NCBI RefSeq assembly: GCF_028769735.1 | Contig: NC_088169.1 | Coordinates: 40,772,729-40,836,728, forward strand | Length of the DNA stretch: 64,000 nucleotides | From: Zonotrichia leucophrys gambelii | Lineage: Eukaryota > Chordata > Aves > Passeriformes > Passerellidae | Direction: 5' to 3' | Shown: in pieces, positions 13,963-27,700 of the stretch | Position numbering within the stretch: position 1 is the stretch's first letter | Layout of the letters: each line of letters starts with the position of its first letter | The notes under the pieces: generated by a model | Database searches by the model: none | What the model saw: only the letters and a program-made list of their open reading frames with translations | What the model was told of the DNA's origin: nothing | Made by a program: the position numbers and the translations under genes

Positions 13963-16900
13963 CACTCTGCTGCGTGGCTTGGTGAGTCAGCTCAGCAAGA
14001 GAGGTGAAAAGGCAATACTTGAGAAGCTTTCCATGATTACAAGTTAGCCTAATTCATTCAAGAAAATTACATGCATTTCCCAGATATCTTCAAATACATC
14101 AGTCTAGTCTGAGAATGGACTGGATTTGTTGGCACTTAAAATTACATTCCCACTTATTCTATTCATTCTACAGAATCTTAAAGAAATCAGCAGTTTAAAC
14201 AGTCTGCTGCCTCAGGTTACAGAAGTTTGCTTGCGGATTATTCTCTCTCCCACTTTGAAAAGCACATAAATTATTAACACACATCACTAAAATACCCTGT
14301 CTTTCAACAAAGACATTCTAAACATTTGTCAACAAAAATCAGTTTACTGGGTAGCCTCTAACAATATTCTGCTAAGAAAAATACAACTGATGTGTTTGAG
14401 GGTTAAAAAAAAAAATCATCACTTTTCTTGTAATTTTAGAAGACCAAGCAGAGCTGGCGTGACAATTAGTGAATATTTAAGTGCTTGATATTCACTGGAA
14501 ATAGTCTGACAGCAATAGCCAAATAATTTCAGGCACGAGAAGAAAAGAAAGTCTCAGACTGATGAATAACTGACATTTGACCTGCTGTTCACTTCCTAAG
14601 CTGGAAAAAAAAGCAATTCATAATTGAACTGAAGTTGAAGCTGGCTAAGAAAGCATAAAACACTATTTTACTTTTCTGCATTGCCGTGCTATCTCATGCT
14701 CTTTTTAATAAATTGTTTATTTCACTGGTTATAACTGCATATTGAGGACAGATGTAAATACCTAGACAAGGCAATTATCATTACCCACAAATGTAAAAGA
14801 AAATAATTCAAACATTTATAAAACTTTGGCTGAAATTTTGAATTTAATAGGTAACACAGCCCCTGTGGAAATTTGTAAGAAAGCACATGTAATATTTGTT
14901 ATTAACTATTGAGACTTTCTAATATTTAGCTTTTCCTGGCACACATTTTGGCTTGAAGCTGGTGAGAGCACAGTTAACAGACAACATTTTCCCCACAAAG
15001 GGAATATGAACCACCACCATATGACTGCATGAACAAACAAAACCAGCCAAACAAAAAAAAACCTCACCCAGAACATAATCCTTAAGAAACAGACCCCCCA
15101 GGAGGATTATGAAGTCCTTCTTTCTGAAAAATTTGGGATTGAGGCAGAGAAATTCCCTGCCAAGGTACTACATCCAAACTCCAGTTGAAGATAAATAGCT
15201 GTAGATCCAAGACCATTTGGTCTTTATTCTGTATTCTCAAGTAATCTGAAGCTTTTTTCTTCCAAGAGAAGAGCAAACTGAAATGAAATGTTTACAAGTG
15301 ACGTTTACAGAGGATTACACCTTTACCCTGCTTTCTATTAAGGGACTCCTGTTGCTTAAGAAACCCGTGTTAATCCCCCAAAGCAGATGACATTTTCCAA
15401 CCCTGCATATTTCACAAAGCTTGAATATATTCAAAGGGAAAGGAAGTTGACACAATACAAAAAACAGATGTTTAATAAACTTGAGTAATTGGACAGGCAA
15501 GCATGTTTTGGTCCTTCCAAAAGACAGCTACAAAAAGGAAGCAAATATTCTCTTGCAGACACAATAAAGAAGACTTTGGTTTGGTTTTAATTAAAGAGAT
15601 CAGATCCTAACCAAAAGAAGAATCCTAACCTCCTGTGACTTACTTTGATCTCACCTTTGATGCCAAAAAGAAACAGCTCTTAATTGCTATTTAGCATCAA
15701 TATATCATCCCAGTCACATCAGCTTCATTCACCCAGAGAGCAGGACAAGATCAGCAGCAAGCATCATATCAGTCAGGGTCAAACCTGGTCTGAGTCACCA
15801 AATCATCCTGGCAGCCTAACCAGAGAATCAGTCTTGTCTTCAGCATCACCCAGACAGCAACTACACTGACTCTGCACTTAGGAGCAGTTTTAAAACAGAT
15901 TACTTCAGGCAATGAAACAACTATAAAAGTAAATATAATATAAATGGCAGACACTAAACATGAAAGGGGTTTTTTTTCCCAGAAGGATCTGAAGTAGATG
16001 CAATCATCATCATTTTTACTGTTCTTTAAAAACTGTATTTCATTTTCACTTAAACTGCTTTGAATCTATAGGGGAGATCATATCAGAACAAATATATGAA
16101 AATCTAAGGTTTGCTATGGCTTTATGGAATCAATCCTGTTCTCTTTCAACTACCTTAGGTGAGAAATAAAAGCAGAGGAAAATCAAGCAGTACAGAACTG
16201 TACATCTTCACTTTCTATTGTGTAATACACAACCTCTGTTTTGCAGTGTGGGGTTTTTCAAGTCTTCAGGTTGACATGTCAGCCTTTCAAAATGCCCAAG
16301 ATCTCTCTATATATGATTATCACTGCGTGTACACATGTGGAAAATGTTCTTCCTCCTTCCTATTAAAAATTTTAGCTAAAGCAGTCATCCTCTCACCTAG
16401 CAGAAAGGAAATGTATTTGCTCATTCTATCACATAAGTCAGCCTAACACTGGCTGAAACAGAATGCTGCATTTGGGACCTCTGCAGTCTCCACTTAGCAT
16501 ATCTAACCAATTTGTCAGTAAATACAGCCAAAGTGGAAATTAGAAACAAAAAACAGGGGAGAAATATATTCCACACTTGCATGCGACACCTTGACCAACA
16601 GGTTGTGACCTCTTGACTCATGGCCTGATTTTCAGGCACTAATCACCTCCAACTGCAGCTGACATCTAGTTCTTGTCTGAGAGTTTGTGGCAGACAAAAA
16701 ACTAAACATACAGAGACTCAGTCACAAAATGCTGAATAACTTAAAAGAGGGAAGGATGCTCTACATAATTTGTCTTCTCATAGCTGAAGAGATAAAAATG
16801 TGCTCAAAAAAGATAACTGATGAATTTTATACTTTACTTATATGTTAAAGGCAGGAAATACAAAGTCAAAGTCATCTAATCTTTTTTTTTTATAGCAATG

Positions 16901-17574
16901 CCTACCTTTCCCCCTCCTTCTTCAAGCATGTGTACCCAACCAGCTAAATGGATGTGTGTAAAAGGATTCAGGACTATATATTCAAGTTTTCACTAGGTTT
17001 TTGGAATATAGGAATGTTGAAAGATTCTTCAACAAAATACTGTTTGTTAACAGCAAGCAGCATAGAAGATTTTTTCTTATGCATCCCTTTCTTTTACAAT
17101 ATTCCATTTACAACAATTGATAAAAAGGCCTTCACTGTGGCTTCTGTTTTTAAGTTTCCCATACAAACTCTCCCCACATACTATATGGGGTTTTTCCTAT
17201 TAAAAAATATATAATTTACAGGTCCATATATAGGCATGTGGATGTCTCTTCTCTCTTTTCTGTTGATTTGGAGTTTTGTTCTTGTGAGCCAAACATGGTA
17301 TGATTTTATGGCATCAAAGTACTAACACCTAAAAATAATATTCCTTGAGAAACTCAAATGGCACTGGAGTTACTTTACTTTTAAACAGCCCAAAGAGCAG
17401 CAGCACTGAGGGGTAATGGAAGTAGGTCATATTTTCCTCCTGTTTTGTTATATACAGAACAGACAAAAATCTGATGGATTTGGCACTCATAGTAACAAGT
17501 CATCTGTATGCAATGTGAGAAAAGGGGTTGCTTAAGAGCAAGGATATTGAATCATGTCTCTTGGAATATAATTT

Positions 17575-17695
17575 AAAAACAAACCAAACCAAAATTCAAT
17601 AAACAAGAAAAAATAAACAAGCACACAATAAAAACCTAAAACCATGACAATTTTCAAACAAAACAATAACAAACCCAATAAAAATACTACATAGA
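17575..17695. repeat. A-rich low-complexity tract
   Basis: Repeated AAACAAACCAAACC-like and AATAAACAAG-like motifs form a simple A/C-rich stretch in intron 2. Nothing else is visible. Confidence 0.7.
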
Positions 17696-19387
17696 TAAGG
17701 TCTTACAGCTAATGGGGTGGTGGTGCCTAAGGTATAACAAGAGTAGCACAGAGGTAGGATCAGACAGATGGACAGTCCCAACTAACCTACCACTTCCCCC
17801 AAACTCAGGAGGAAGTAGCACCAGCATCTCTTTCCGTTTTTATGCAGACCTCGTGAGAAAATAATAAACTGGCATCATTAAACTTTATACCATCCTACAA
17901 GACACACTACAAGCATCAATAAAACCACCCAAAGTATGGCTCATTTGCTAACACAGAAAGGTTTGTGCAGCAAAATTCCTGAAATTGTAGGAAACACAAA
18001 TCCATCTCAGCTTATACTTGTATCATATTTACAAAGTTATTTTCATAATCATAGCAGCTCAGGTTTTGGGAAGCGTAGTTCAGATCTTCAACCACGCAAA
18101 AAGTCTCTAATTCTCCCCTGAAAAGCAAACCCACAGATGTGCTTAGGCATGTATGTTTAATGTCTTCTGCCCACGGCCACACTTGCTGCTCCTAAAATAT
18201 TTTGTTGAAATGGTATCGCTTTCCTTTTCTGTGCATACTGCACCAGTTTGGCTAAAAACATGAACTTTATAAATAGGAACATGGGGTTTCCAACATAAAT
18301 AAACACCTCAATTTAGATGCAACAAAACTTAATAATTTTTGGGAGATGGGACTAAAACAACTAATGTCTTTTTGAGCAGACTGAAAACACCATGTATTCC
18401 TCCATTTGACTATGCAGAGGTTAAAGACAAAAGGCTTTACAAAAGATTTGCTAAAAAAGATTTTAAGCATCCTGCATGTTTTAGCACAAGATCTGACTTT
18501 CAAACCAACTGGGCTTTCCTTGAATAGTGATAGTTATAAAATAAAAGTCTCTGAAAACAATCATATTGAAGTGATTGCAACAGAAAACTGTTTATATCCC
18601 CAGGTCTTTCAGGTGTTGCTGAAGTTAAAAACAAATGAAATGCTGATATCATCTAATATTAAAGGTCGCCAAAAGGCACTGTTTTCTCACACTCCAGGAA
18701 GCAAAGCTGGAGTTACAGGGTGCTTTGCATCCACATAATCTTATATTTTCTTCTAAACAATTTAATTAAATGGACCTAATCAAGAAATGTCTGCACATCT
18801 TTTTCAATTTTCAAAATACAGTGAATTAGTATATACAGATGGGTTAAAAAAAACCCCAAACTTATCTCTGGAATAATAGAGATATTTATATCATATAAAA
18901 GAGCACCAAAATAGTATCAGTGTTTGATGGTTTAAACTATAACAACACTTTTGAGCTGCAACCATTATCTAAAGACTGTTTTTACCTAAAGACTGTTTGC
19001 TATGGATATTTGACAGGCATTGTGAAAGGTACACAAGTGTAACAAGTTGCTACATACATGGGCATTTCACTTGATGGCAGTTCAGTTCACCCATAAACTG
19101 ACTGCCCAGAGAATTTACCTTCCACTAAAATAAAATCTGAGACTGAACACATAGCTGCAGTTGGATCACAAACAGCAGCACAGAGCAGATCAAAAACCAT
19201 CTGCACGTACACATAGAAAACAGACAAACAAAACCTCATAAGCAGGCCATAAAAACATTATAAACATTTTTTAAATTATAATTTTCAAAAGCAGAATTCC
19301 TTCATGTTAATACAGGGGTAACATTTTTCCCTAAACATACAGTTTAGGGCACTGTATGTGTAAGACCTCTGTATCTTGCTGGTGATC

Positions 19388-19510
19388 CTCCATTTTACAA
19401 AGGGAAATCTGAGCCAATGAAGGCATGAAAATTACCATAGCTACAGAAAATGCAAGTAACAAAGAATGAAATTTGAACTCAGGTTTCCACTTTCCTATTC
19501 ACTGAAGCCT
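19388..19510 (+). mobile_element. MIR-like ancient SINE fragment
   Basis: The order of short blocks matches the MIR/CORE-SINE consensus: CCATTTTACAAAGGGAAA, TCTGAGCCAATGAAGG, CAAGTAACAAAGAATGA and ATTTGAACTCAGGTTTCC. These correspond to the segments about the 'cattttac', 'aaactgag', 'caagtaac' and 'tttgaactcagg' parts of the amniote family. It is a fossil copy without an intact tRNA-like head. The assignment is by eye. Confidence 0.65.
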
Positions 19511-20250
19511 GAAGACTTTGAAAAATATACATTCCAGTACACTTCCATAACAGCAGCAGTGTTCAACCACATTTCATGTTAATTGTGTAAGCATGGCACG
19601 TTAAAATCATTAGATAGATTGTATGAAACTGGATCGGTTTTGGTATCAGAACTAATTCTAACTGATTTCACTGATCACAACCACATAGTAAAGCAGCAGC
19701 AGCTCTGTCTCCTTGGCAAGGACAAAGCAAGGACAAAGGATGATACTGCTTTGCTTCCTTCCTTGCACTCAACTTCTGTGAGAGCACTCAGCACTTGTAA
19801 GAGTGATATAAATTACTGAAAACTTTGATGGCTCCAAGTTAATATCCCAAGGACTTGCCAGAGGAAAGACAAAAAAATCTGTATAGATCTACAGTTTACA
19901 GGATCAAGACCAAAACAGCAGCAAGGAAGTACATCAACTGTTCAAAAAGTAGAGGAAACCACTAATGAAATATTTGAAGGAAAAAAAAACCACCAAGGAC
20001 TTGAACTTCTCGTGAAGCTGTTCAAACAGAAAAGGAATTAATAACTGTAATCTACAGTTCACTTCCCTGTTTAATGTTATTGTATTGCACCATGATCTAT
20101 TTAATGCTGATATACACAACAGCCATTTTCTCTGCAACATGAATTCATTAGCCAAAGAATTACAGCTGAAATAAAAAGAACTGGTTTGAGAATATGTATT
20201 ATCAGAAATGCCTGAATAATCTTTGGCCACTCCAACCTCCACATCCTTAC

Positions 20251-20421
20251 CGGAATGTCAAAAGTCTCTTGTGTGTCATCCAGCATCTGAATTTTGATAG
20301 AGACAAGTTTTCCTGGAGTTGTCATAGGTGGTTTCTGTCCATGCTCCAAAGTACTGATCCCAGCATTTTCCTGAGCTCCTAAGCGGGATCCTGCTGTTGG
20401 TCTCTGCTCAGTTTCACCCAT
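20251..20421 (-). CDS. FARP1: FARP1 first coding exon (codons 1-57)
   Basis: FARP1 is a cytoplasmic and membrane-associated exchange factor for Rho-family GTPases, with an N-terminal FERM domain, a DH (RhoGEF) domain and two PH domains. It acts in dendrite growth and synapse formation. Only the first 57 codons are here. The peptide starts MGETEQRPTAGSRLGAQEN, includes GISTLEHGQKPP, and enters the FERM F1 lobe at about residue 38 with KLVSIKIQMLDDTQETF. From memory this matches the vertebrate FARP1 N-terminus with few substitutions; FARP2 differs clearly in the tail and in the F1 strand. The reading frame ends after a proline codon at 20251, followed by the donor GTAAGG (20250-20245), so intron 2 is phase 0. 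The ATG at 20421 has A at -3 and G at +4, a strong initiation context. An in-frame TAA in the proposed exon 1 (58931-58929), with no ATG in between, supports this start. The following FERM exons are beyond the left edge or were not recognised. The minus-strand frame stays open past the donor to 20101, but that part is intron. Confidence 0.95.
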
Positions 20422-20446
20422 GTTTAGGGAAACTTGTTTCTTATAT
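20422..20446 (-). other. FARP1: 5' UTR part of FARP1 exon 2 and its splice acceptor
   Basis: On the minus strand a pyrimidine-rich run ends in TTTTATCAG, with the AG at 20448-20447. This leaves 25 nt of untranslated exon before the ATG. The exon starts ATATAAG, so any upstream frame that arrives with its last codon complete meets ATA TAA and stops at once. The acceptor and the GTAAGG donor together define a 196-nt exon (20251-20446), a typical internal exon size. The acceptor is inferred from sequence only. Confidence 0.85.
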
Positions 20447-23400
20447 CTGATAAAAGAATAAGGGCAAAGAAGATCATATTAGTCATAAGGAAGATGTTTT
20501 GCACATAAGCATCATGCTATATATGCTTGCAGGTAGTAAACTGTATGACCATTAACAAGTAAGAGCATCACAAATTTTTTCTTAATGTTTCACATGAAAA
20601 CAAGAAAATCAGACAAACGTACTTTTCAAAATACACAGCCTAATCACCTCCTTAGGGTAAGGCTGATAGACAGGCTACGGACTGCACGAGGGAAAATTAT
20701 TCCTTTTCTCCTGGAAAAGTAAACAAGACCACATTGGAAATAGAGCACGACAGAGCCCAGATTTCAATTAATTATGTAAATTTTTAATTATTTATGAATC
20801 AGGCTGTTATCACCCCCAGACAGGATTCCCAGAGAAGGTAGGAAGGCGAGAAGAGCAAGTGAGACAACTCAGCACTTGCTGACCATCATTCCCTCTTGGC
20901 TGCATCAGCACTTTTTCCTTCCAGCCTTCTCTGGCACTTTGCAGCTGCCACCTTGGTAAGGGTCTGCAAAGTGGGAAAGCCAAGGGGTACAAGATTACAC
21001 CAATTATACACTGGGGACCAGAGCTGCTCCAGCCCTGGGGCCTGGCCCGATCCCACCGATTAGCCAAGAACTGTGAGGACATGCTACTGGGAGGCCAGGA
21101 AAAAACCCAACACTGACTGGGAAATTCTTCATTATTGGCACAACCATGAACCTTATTTTTTAATTCAAGCACCATTAGTTTTACTTGTTGAATGTTACAC
21201 TAGAATTGTATTTCACACTAGGATTTTATTTCACTTTTCCTACCCGGCTTTTTGACACTCCAGATGGGTTTCTGATGAAACCCACTTCTACTGTCCATTT
21301 ATGTTTCTTGGTAAATGCATTTTCATTCTGCATGACTTTTATACAGTGATCAATGACCAAAACATGTAGCACACAGATGGGCACAAATGGAAATGTAACT
21401 TTCCAGCTGAACAGAGGCATAAGAAGAGTACTGCCAATCATTGCCTGGCCTTAACTCTGAGGTTACAATTACTGAGAGGCCTGTACGGGGAAAAAAAGGA
21501 AGCACAAGACAGCCTATGAATTTGTGAATGCATCACCAGTTCTACAGGATTCTATAAAGAACAGTGACAGGTAATAAGACACCAGTTCCCACCATAAGGA
21601 TAGAATAAAAACAGCCCTGTCTTTGGCAGGATACACTATTTACTACACATTACTCTTCCATATCCTGACTAATCTGTTCCCACAGATTTTTTACACAGCA
21701 AATACTAGGCGTAAAAAAATTTAAAACAGCACTTGGATTAAAAGCAATGTTAGCTGAGAAGGAAGGGAATCAAAAATTATGGATCCCACACTTCTAAATA
21801 ACAGCTCAATGGGCACAAGTGAAGGAGAAAAAAAAATGCAGGCAAGCTTTTGTAACGATTCAGCACTAACGTGCCCATCAAGGTCAGAGAGACACTAGCG
21901 AAACCTAAGCAAGCACATGTCAACCACTACCAGAGAGGCAAATTTTTCCTCAATTATCATTGCAATCTAAAAATCTATGAAGAATCAATTATATTGATCG
22001 TCTTCTTTAAAAATTTTAAATTATATTATTTTTATAAGACAAGCAGTGCCAACAAGAAAGCCTCAGTTGGAAGCAGGAATTCCAGAAGAAAAGACACCAA
22101 GGTCTACGTACAAAGACTCCAGGCCCCTTTGAAAATAATCTGTTTTTCCTGTGTGTGGAGTACACAGGATCATCTAAAAAGGTAGCACAGGCACTCAGTC
22201 TAGAAGTGCACAAGGATTCTGGTCTGACTAAGAGCTCTCCTGAAGTCACCACAAACCCCAGCCAGCACCAAGAGGGCAGACAGGACCTCTACAACTGCTG
22301 TGCTACTATAGAAGTTTTTGGCTGTGTCCTTTCCATTAAATCATAAATGCAGCAATCAACCAAGTCAGTTCAAGTGATACCATTAAACAATCCATGCAAG
22401 GAAATATTACAGACACTAAACCCTTCTATAAATGTTCTTCTGACTAGATGATACAGTAGCCCACACACACAACCAGACAGGCCACTAAACTTTATGAAAC
22501 ATATAAAAACCACTCAAATTTAGGAGCCAAAAAAATCATGGAGGAAAGGTACAAGCAGAACCACTCCATATACAGAGCTTATTTTTTATTATTATTAAGT
22601 TAGTAATATAGAAATTCTTGCTTTATATATATATTTAACCTTTTGTTTAAAAACATACACTTTTATTTGGAAGAAAAGATCTAAGAACTATTGTACTCAG
22701 GCTACCTGATCACAAGCATCTGCTACTTGGAAAATTAAAAGAAGACCTTCCATTTTTTAACCTATATTCCTAAACATCAGCATGCTGCACTGGAAGCTAT
22801 TTAGGGGTTTTTTTCTGCATGCCACTAGTCTCACTATGCTGCTGTCATAACATCAGCATAATATTTTTACTACACTTTTATGTAAGAGGCGTTAAAAATT
22901 ACCCTCTCTAAAATAACAGAGCACATCAGTCAAGCTGTATACCTTTATATCACTTTGATCTAGGAGACAGTGAACTAAGGTCACAGTACACAACCACAGA
23001 GTATTAAGCAAACATTGAGCAAACCTGAGGAGATTAGGATGCCTGATGTCTGTCATGATGAAGAGATGGATCAGGTCTGGACAAACAATAGAGAAATTCA
23101 AAGACTCTCTAGTAGAAAGACAACAGTAAATTGGGGAAGGAGTTAATCAAGAAGAAGGAGCAGCAGAACACCAGATTCTAGCATATGGCAGCTCTAAGCA
23201 AAACATGTGGAGATAGACAACCAATACAGAAGCACAGTGACAAACAGAAGAGGATTCATCTGAACTCTGAAAATTAGGAGTTTCTGCCTGCCCTTTCTGA
23301 CAGCTGTTGAAACCCAGGGGCAAAACCAAGTCTATTGTTTCAGCTGCAGGCTCACTGGATGTCACTGCCGTTCTCAGCAGTGCTGTAGCACCTGCAAGAT

Positions 23401-24365
23401 GGAGAGAGCCTGCTGCAGAGAATGAACCTGTGTCCTCACCTGTGTGAGGGGAGAAGTTACTGACACAGCAGAGCTGCCCACAGAGGAGTCTTGTCCCTTC
23501 TGCTCCTTGCCAGGTCCCACCCATACAGTCGCGGCTGGTGCTGAGCACGGGCTCTCACCCTCCTCAGGCTGAGCCACGGCACCTCTCTAACCCAAAACAA
23601 TTCAGTGTTTTGTTCTTGCCTGGGTTAGCAAATTAAATCAGCTCTCGGCAGGCTGGAAAATCCAAGGCCAGTGTGAGCTAAGCCCAGCCAGCTGCTCTCA
23701 GGCCACTGTGCTGACTAAAGCTTTTTCTGCTTACAGCACCTGAGAAACTCAAAAAAACCCTACAGCTGCCATTAGATAGATTAGGAGATGCTGAGATGCT
23801 GTTTTGTTCTAATCACACATTAATAACCCTTTTAGACAGATACTAAATGCTTAGATTAAAAAATTAAGGTCTGTAGATACTTATGCAGTAGCTGGACAAA
23901 GGCCACAATGTGGTTCAGCATAAAGCCACCTCAGTTCTCCATGTTCAAAGCAGGCACATTTTATAGCATCAGAAAGGTTCTGGACAATTAAAATTTCCAC
24001 ATATTTTCCTGGCAGGATGAAAAAAGTATCAAACTCAGTCTAAAGGGAGCTGTGAGTATAAACAGCTTGTTGGGGTTAGGGCAGGGAAAACAGGGGCAGG
24101 AATAAAGGCTACAAAAATTACAAAATACTGAGGAAAACAGAAGCAGTATGTTGGAATAGATGTCACTCTGCCTCCCACCTACTCTGCTCTTTAGGTCAGA
24201 CCAGGGCTCAGAATTTGATGCAAGAGGCTCCCAAAGCCTGAAGACTTCTGTTACTTGAGAGAATGGTACCATGTATCCAGGCCCTTTCCACTTCTTCTGC
24301 TTTCCTTTATGACACATTTCCACAGCATGAAACAGAAGGAAGCACAGTGCTCAGGACGCTCCTCT
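20447..24365. other. Proximal intron 1 with nothing recognised
   Basis: AT-rich intron just upstream of the coding exon. A homeodomain-core-rich AT stretch at 20761-20815 and a small (TA)n at 22624 are visible. Frames on both strands look like noise. Confidence 0.65.
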
Positions 24366-24435
24366 TAAAGGTGGGGAAGCCTGAGGCACAGTGGGATGGT
24401 GTGAGTATAGCCCCACTAAAGCACAGAGCAGACTT
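24366..24435 (+). mobile_element. Possible second MIR-like SINE fragment
   Basis: A short stretch reads AAAGGTGGGGAAGCCTGAGG then CACAGTGGGATGGTG and AAAGCACAGAGCAGA, resembling the MIR core segment that normally contains a 'ggggaaactgaggca' block. It is short and could be coincidental. It overlaps chance frames only. Confidence 0.45.
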
Positions 24436-24720
24436 GTACACCCCGTAAGAGAAAATTCTATACATGCAGCCTAAATGGTCAGTGATGCTGCTTTTTCATT
24501 AGTACATCAGAATTACCATAGAAATGAAATAAAAATAGTGATAGCATAACAAGGCAACAGGACCAGGAAGACTGAAACTACAATTCAGTCTGAAATGATG
24601 GGAAGCAGACAGTTCAGGTTTTTATACTGCAAAGCATTATCTTGCTTAATTTGTGCAAGTCCCCGGTAGAACTCTACAAAGCAAATATGATGATTAAAAA
24701 AATTTAAATTATTCATGTAA

Positions 24721-24780
24721 ATCACAGAATCACAGAATATCCTGTCTTGGAAGGGACCTAAAAGGATCAGTGAAGTCCAA
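24721..24780 (-). mobile_element. CR1 LINE 3' terminus, minus orientation
   Basis: The plus strand shows ATCACAGAATCACAGAATAT followed by a CTTGGAAGGGACCT block and AGTCCAA. This is the reverse complement of the CR1 3' end, including about two copies of the terminal 8-bp repeat. Only about 60 bp remain, so it is a strongly truncated insertion in the same orientation as FARP1. Confidence 0.85.
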
Positions 24781-27700
24781 TTTATAATTTCTTTGATAAA
24801 ACCCAGCACATTTGCAGAAGCAAAGAAATGGGAAAAGTTCTTAATAGAAAAACAGCTCAAGCTTGAAGGGCAGTAGACAGACACAGACACAGGTGCTGGG
24901 TGTCTGTTTCTCTGCTTCCACCCAGCAGACTAAGTCTGACTCAGACTCTAAAGGAAACCTTGCAGCTGAAGGGATTTGTCTTCAGTTTCTTGTCTGCCCT
25001 TTCTGCTCACATCCACAATACTCAGAGAAGGAAGGCAGTAAAAATTCAGTTTTTCTGTACCATTAGACTGTCTTCTAGCTCAAAACAGAAAAGTTTAACA
25101 CTGTAAGTGATGGCTGCTCATGAAGTGAGAAGTAGAAAAGCTCAATGCGAGGTATGGTCAAGAAGATGGGTCATGTCCAGTCCCCTGTGCTGTCAGTGGA
25201 AAAGGGGATGGAGGGTGAAGTACTTAACCAGGCTTTATTTCTAAACACAGATTTATTTTTTTTATCTTTTTTCTGTCCCTAAAGTTGCAGAAAATTAACC
25301 TTGAAAAACCTTCCTGCTCAAGAAAACACCATGGCTGCCTACCAAAACTTAGACAGAGACTTGAAGAAGCAAGTCTTAAGAATCAGATTCTTCAGCATTC
25401 TGCAGACTTCCTAAAATCTGCAGCAGTAAGAAATTCCCTCAGCTATGCAACACTATCTCTAAAAGAATAAAATTCATTATTTCTACTGAAAATTAATAGA
25501 GCCTACAAAGTTGCCTATCTTGGTCAGACTCTGAAAAATCTCTAAATAACACTCTCTTATCCCTTGACCCAGTTTCTGTGGGATGGTTATGCAGCTGGAC
25601 AGAATAAGTGCTCAGGTTTGTAAAGCAATAGAGCACACTTAGTGAACACCAAACTAGCTTGAGCCTGAAACCAATGTCAAATTTAGGCACCTGAGCAGTA
25701 ACAGAAAGCTTTAAAAATTCAAACTATTCAGTATGCCAATAATGTGGCCCAAAGTCCAGAATAATGAGCATTTATGACTGTACAGGATAAAAAACACCTC
25801 TTGCAAGCCTATCAGTACAGCATTCAGAGTGCCCACATTCATTTCTGGCTTTAGGGCCATTCAGCTTCCAAGTGGAACTCATTTATCTTCATTGCATTCA
25901 GGTCCTAAAACTGTCTGCAATTCTGTGGCACTAGCAGCTGTCCCAGATTCCAATTCTTCTGCCAGATGTCAGCAAAGAACAGACCCATCCTGCACAAATT
26001 GGATGTGTGCTATCCTTTTTCCTCAGCCACACACCTGTCAGTAGATCTATCAACAAGTGCAGTGATAGATAAATCTGTGCTTTCCCAATTGCCTCTGTGA
26101 AAATCCTCATCCCTTAAGCACAACTACAGACTGCTCTGTGAATTAAGCCAATCTGGTCTACAAATACTTTATTTCAACCCACAACATTGCAATTACTTTT
26201 GATGGCCATCAGTGATATTGAACAAGTCAGCAGACATATTGATTCACTTTGTGTTATGTTTCTGGACAATGTTGCATTTGAAACTGACTGAAGGCAAAAA
26301 ACTTTTCTCCTTCCCTGCATCTCACACAAGCAAGCAGAGCCATTGTACATATGTAAGAGAGCAATTAAGTAAGCAAAACTTCTTACACTCACCCTCTCAA
26401 AGGGACTCCTGAGAAACCTCTTCATAAAAGTTACTCTTTTGTCTGATTGTGACTGCTTCCCAACCTCTGGAGACTTGTCTGCACTTTGTTCTTCACTATC
26501 CCTATGTGGCACCCCTGTACCATGATCAACGTCACTTACTTGAATCAGGAATGCCAACATCATATTCAAACCAACACTGCCAATTTTAAAGTTTTTAATT
26601 CACGTTTTAAATCAGCCAACTTGAAGGCACTGTACAAACAGGTAATTCTGCCTACACCTGGAAGGAAAATTAGTGTTTCATCTGCTAAGCCAAGGGGATG
26701 ATTAGCTCCAATTGCTCAATTAGTGACTCTCACCCAACCATGTTTTCCCTTCACATCCAAAGGCACGGTCTGAGCAAAACAGAGATCTTGTGGAGCCGTG
26801 AATCCCTTAATAGACCAGAGGGAGGTATTTCCACACAAATGCTTCATTTGTTATTTGATAAGTTAAAATTTGAATTAAATATTTCCCACTTGCTTTGCAG
26901 TTACTGCATCACCATTTAACTACTATGTATGTGTTTATACATGTATACTTATACATGAAGTTCAACACTGTTTTCCATTGAAAATACTTCCCTGACACTT
27001 TGCTTTCCCAATTGGACAAGACCACACCTCTTCCACAAAATTTCTACTTTCTCTCAGGCCAGGGGGAAGATATTTCTTCCTCACTGTAAAACTCCCAACC
27101 TGCTTTCTTAGATGTTTTTCAACCCATTGACTAAACTGCCTGCATAAGAAATTATGCTCAGGAAGAAGCTGCAAGCATGTATCATATCCTTACATACTCG
27201 ATTTTATTGACACCCCTTCTGTTTTGCATAACCTGCAAATTCTGTCACTAAAACCTATGAAAAAATGAAATTCAGCACGGTCGTACAAGTAACAAAATGT
27301 GATTTAAAAAAAATCCACTGGAGAAAAAATATTAAGAGTAAATAGTACATGAAATACATGCTGAAGTCACCCAGCTAATCCTTCACTGATGATAAAATGT
27401 GTTGTAGAAGTGAGAAAGTACATGTTATCATTTTATGAAGATGTAAAGCATTTTACAGTTGAGATATAAAAGCATCACCATGTGGGCAAAAAACTATTTC
27501 ACATTATGAACAGAAAGACTGTGGAAGATTTATTGCCACATGGTAAATGCTAGGAACTTATAAGGACAGTCTAAGAAAACCTCTACTTCTTGTATTTCCA
27601 ACCAGCACAGTTTCCTGATTAACCGGTCATGACCTGAGCCCACAGTTTGTCACTAGAAAACACAAATGAAGTGGGTAAGAACTTTAGGCAGTTTGGTGGT

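Larger units (their letters stand above)
12401..19387. other. Intron 2 stretch with only minor features
   Basis: Contents are chance frames (the largest is 136 codons on the minus strand at 12561-12971, hydrophobic but unrecognised), small hairpins (12872-12890; 13928-13962), and an A-rich tract at 17.6 kb. No exon was found. Confidence 0.65.
1..20250 (-). other. FARP1: FARP1 intron 2, 5' part
   Basis: This is intronic sequence downstream of the first coding exon. I looked for the next FERM exon, which should continue with the F1 lobe (the family has a conserved GDYFGLEF motif), and did not recognise it on the minus strand. The intron therefore probably continues past the left edge. Except for the repeats listed separately it is AT-rich, with many short chance frames. 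Confidence 0.8.

Noticed and set aside
20101..20250. Continuation of the FARP1 exon frame (MWRLEWPKIIQ onwards)
   Set aside because: It lies beyond a strong GTAAGG donor and no longer resembles FARP1, so it is intron.
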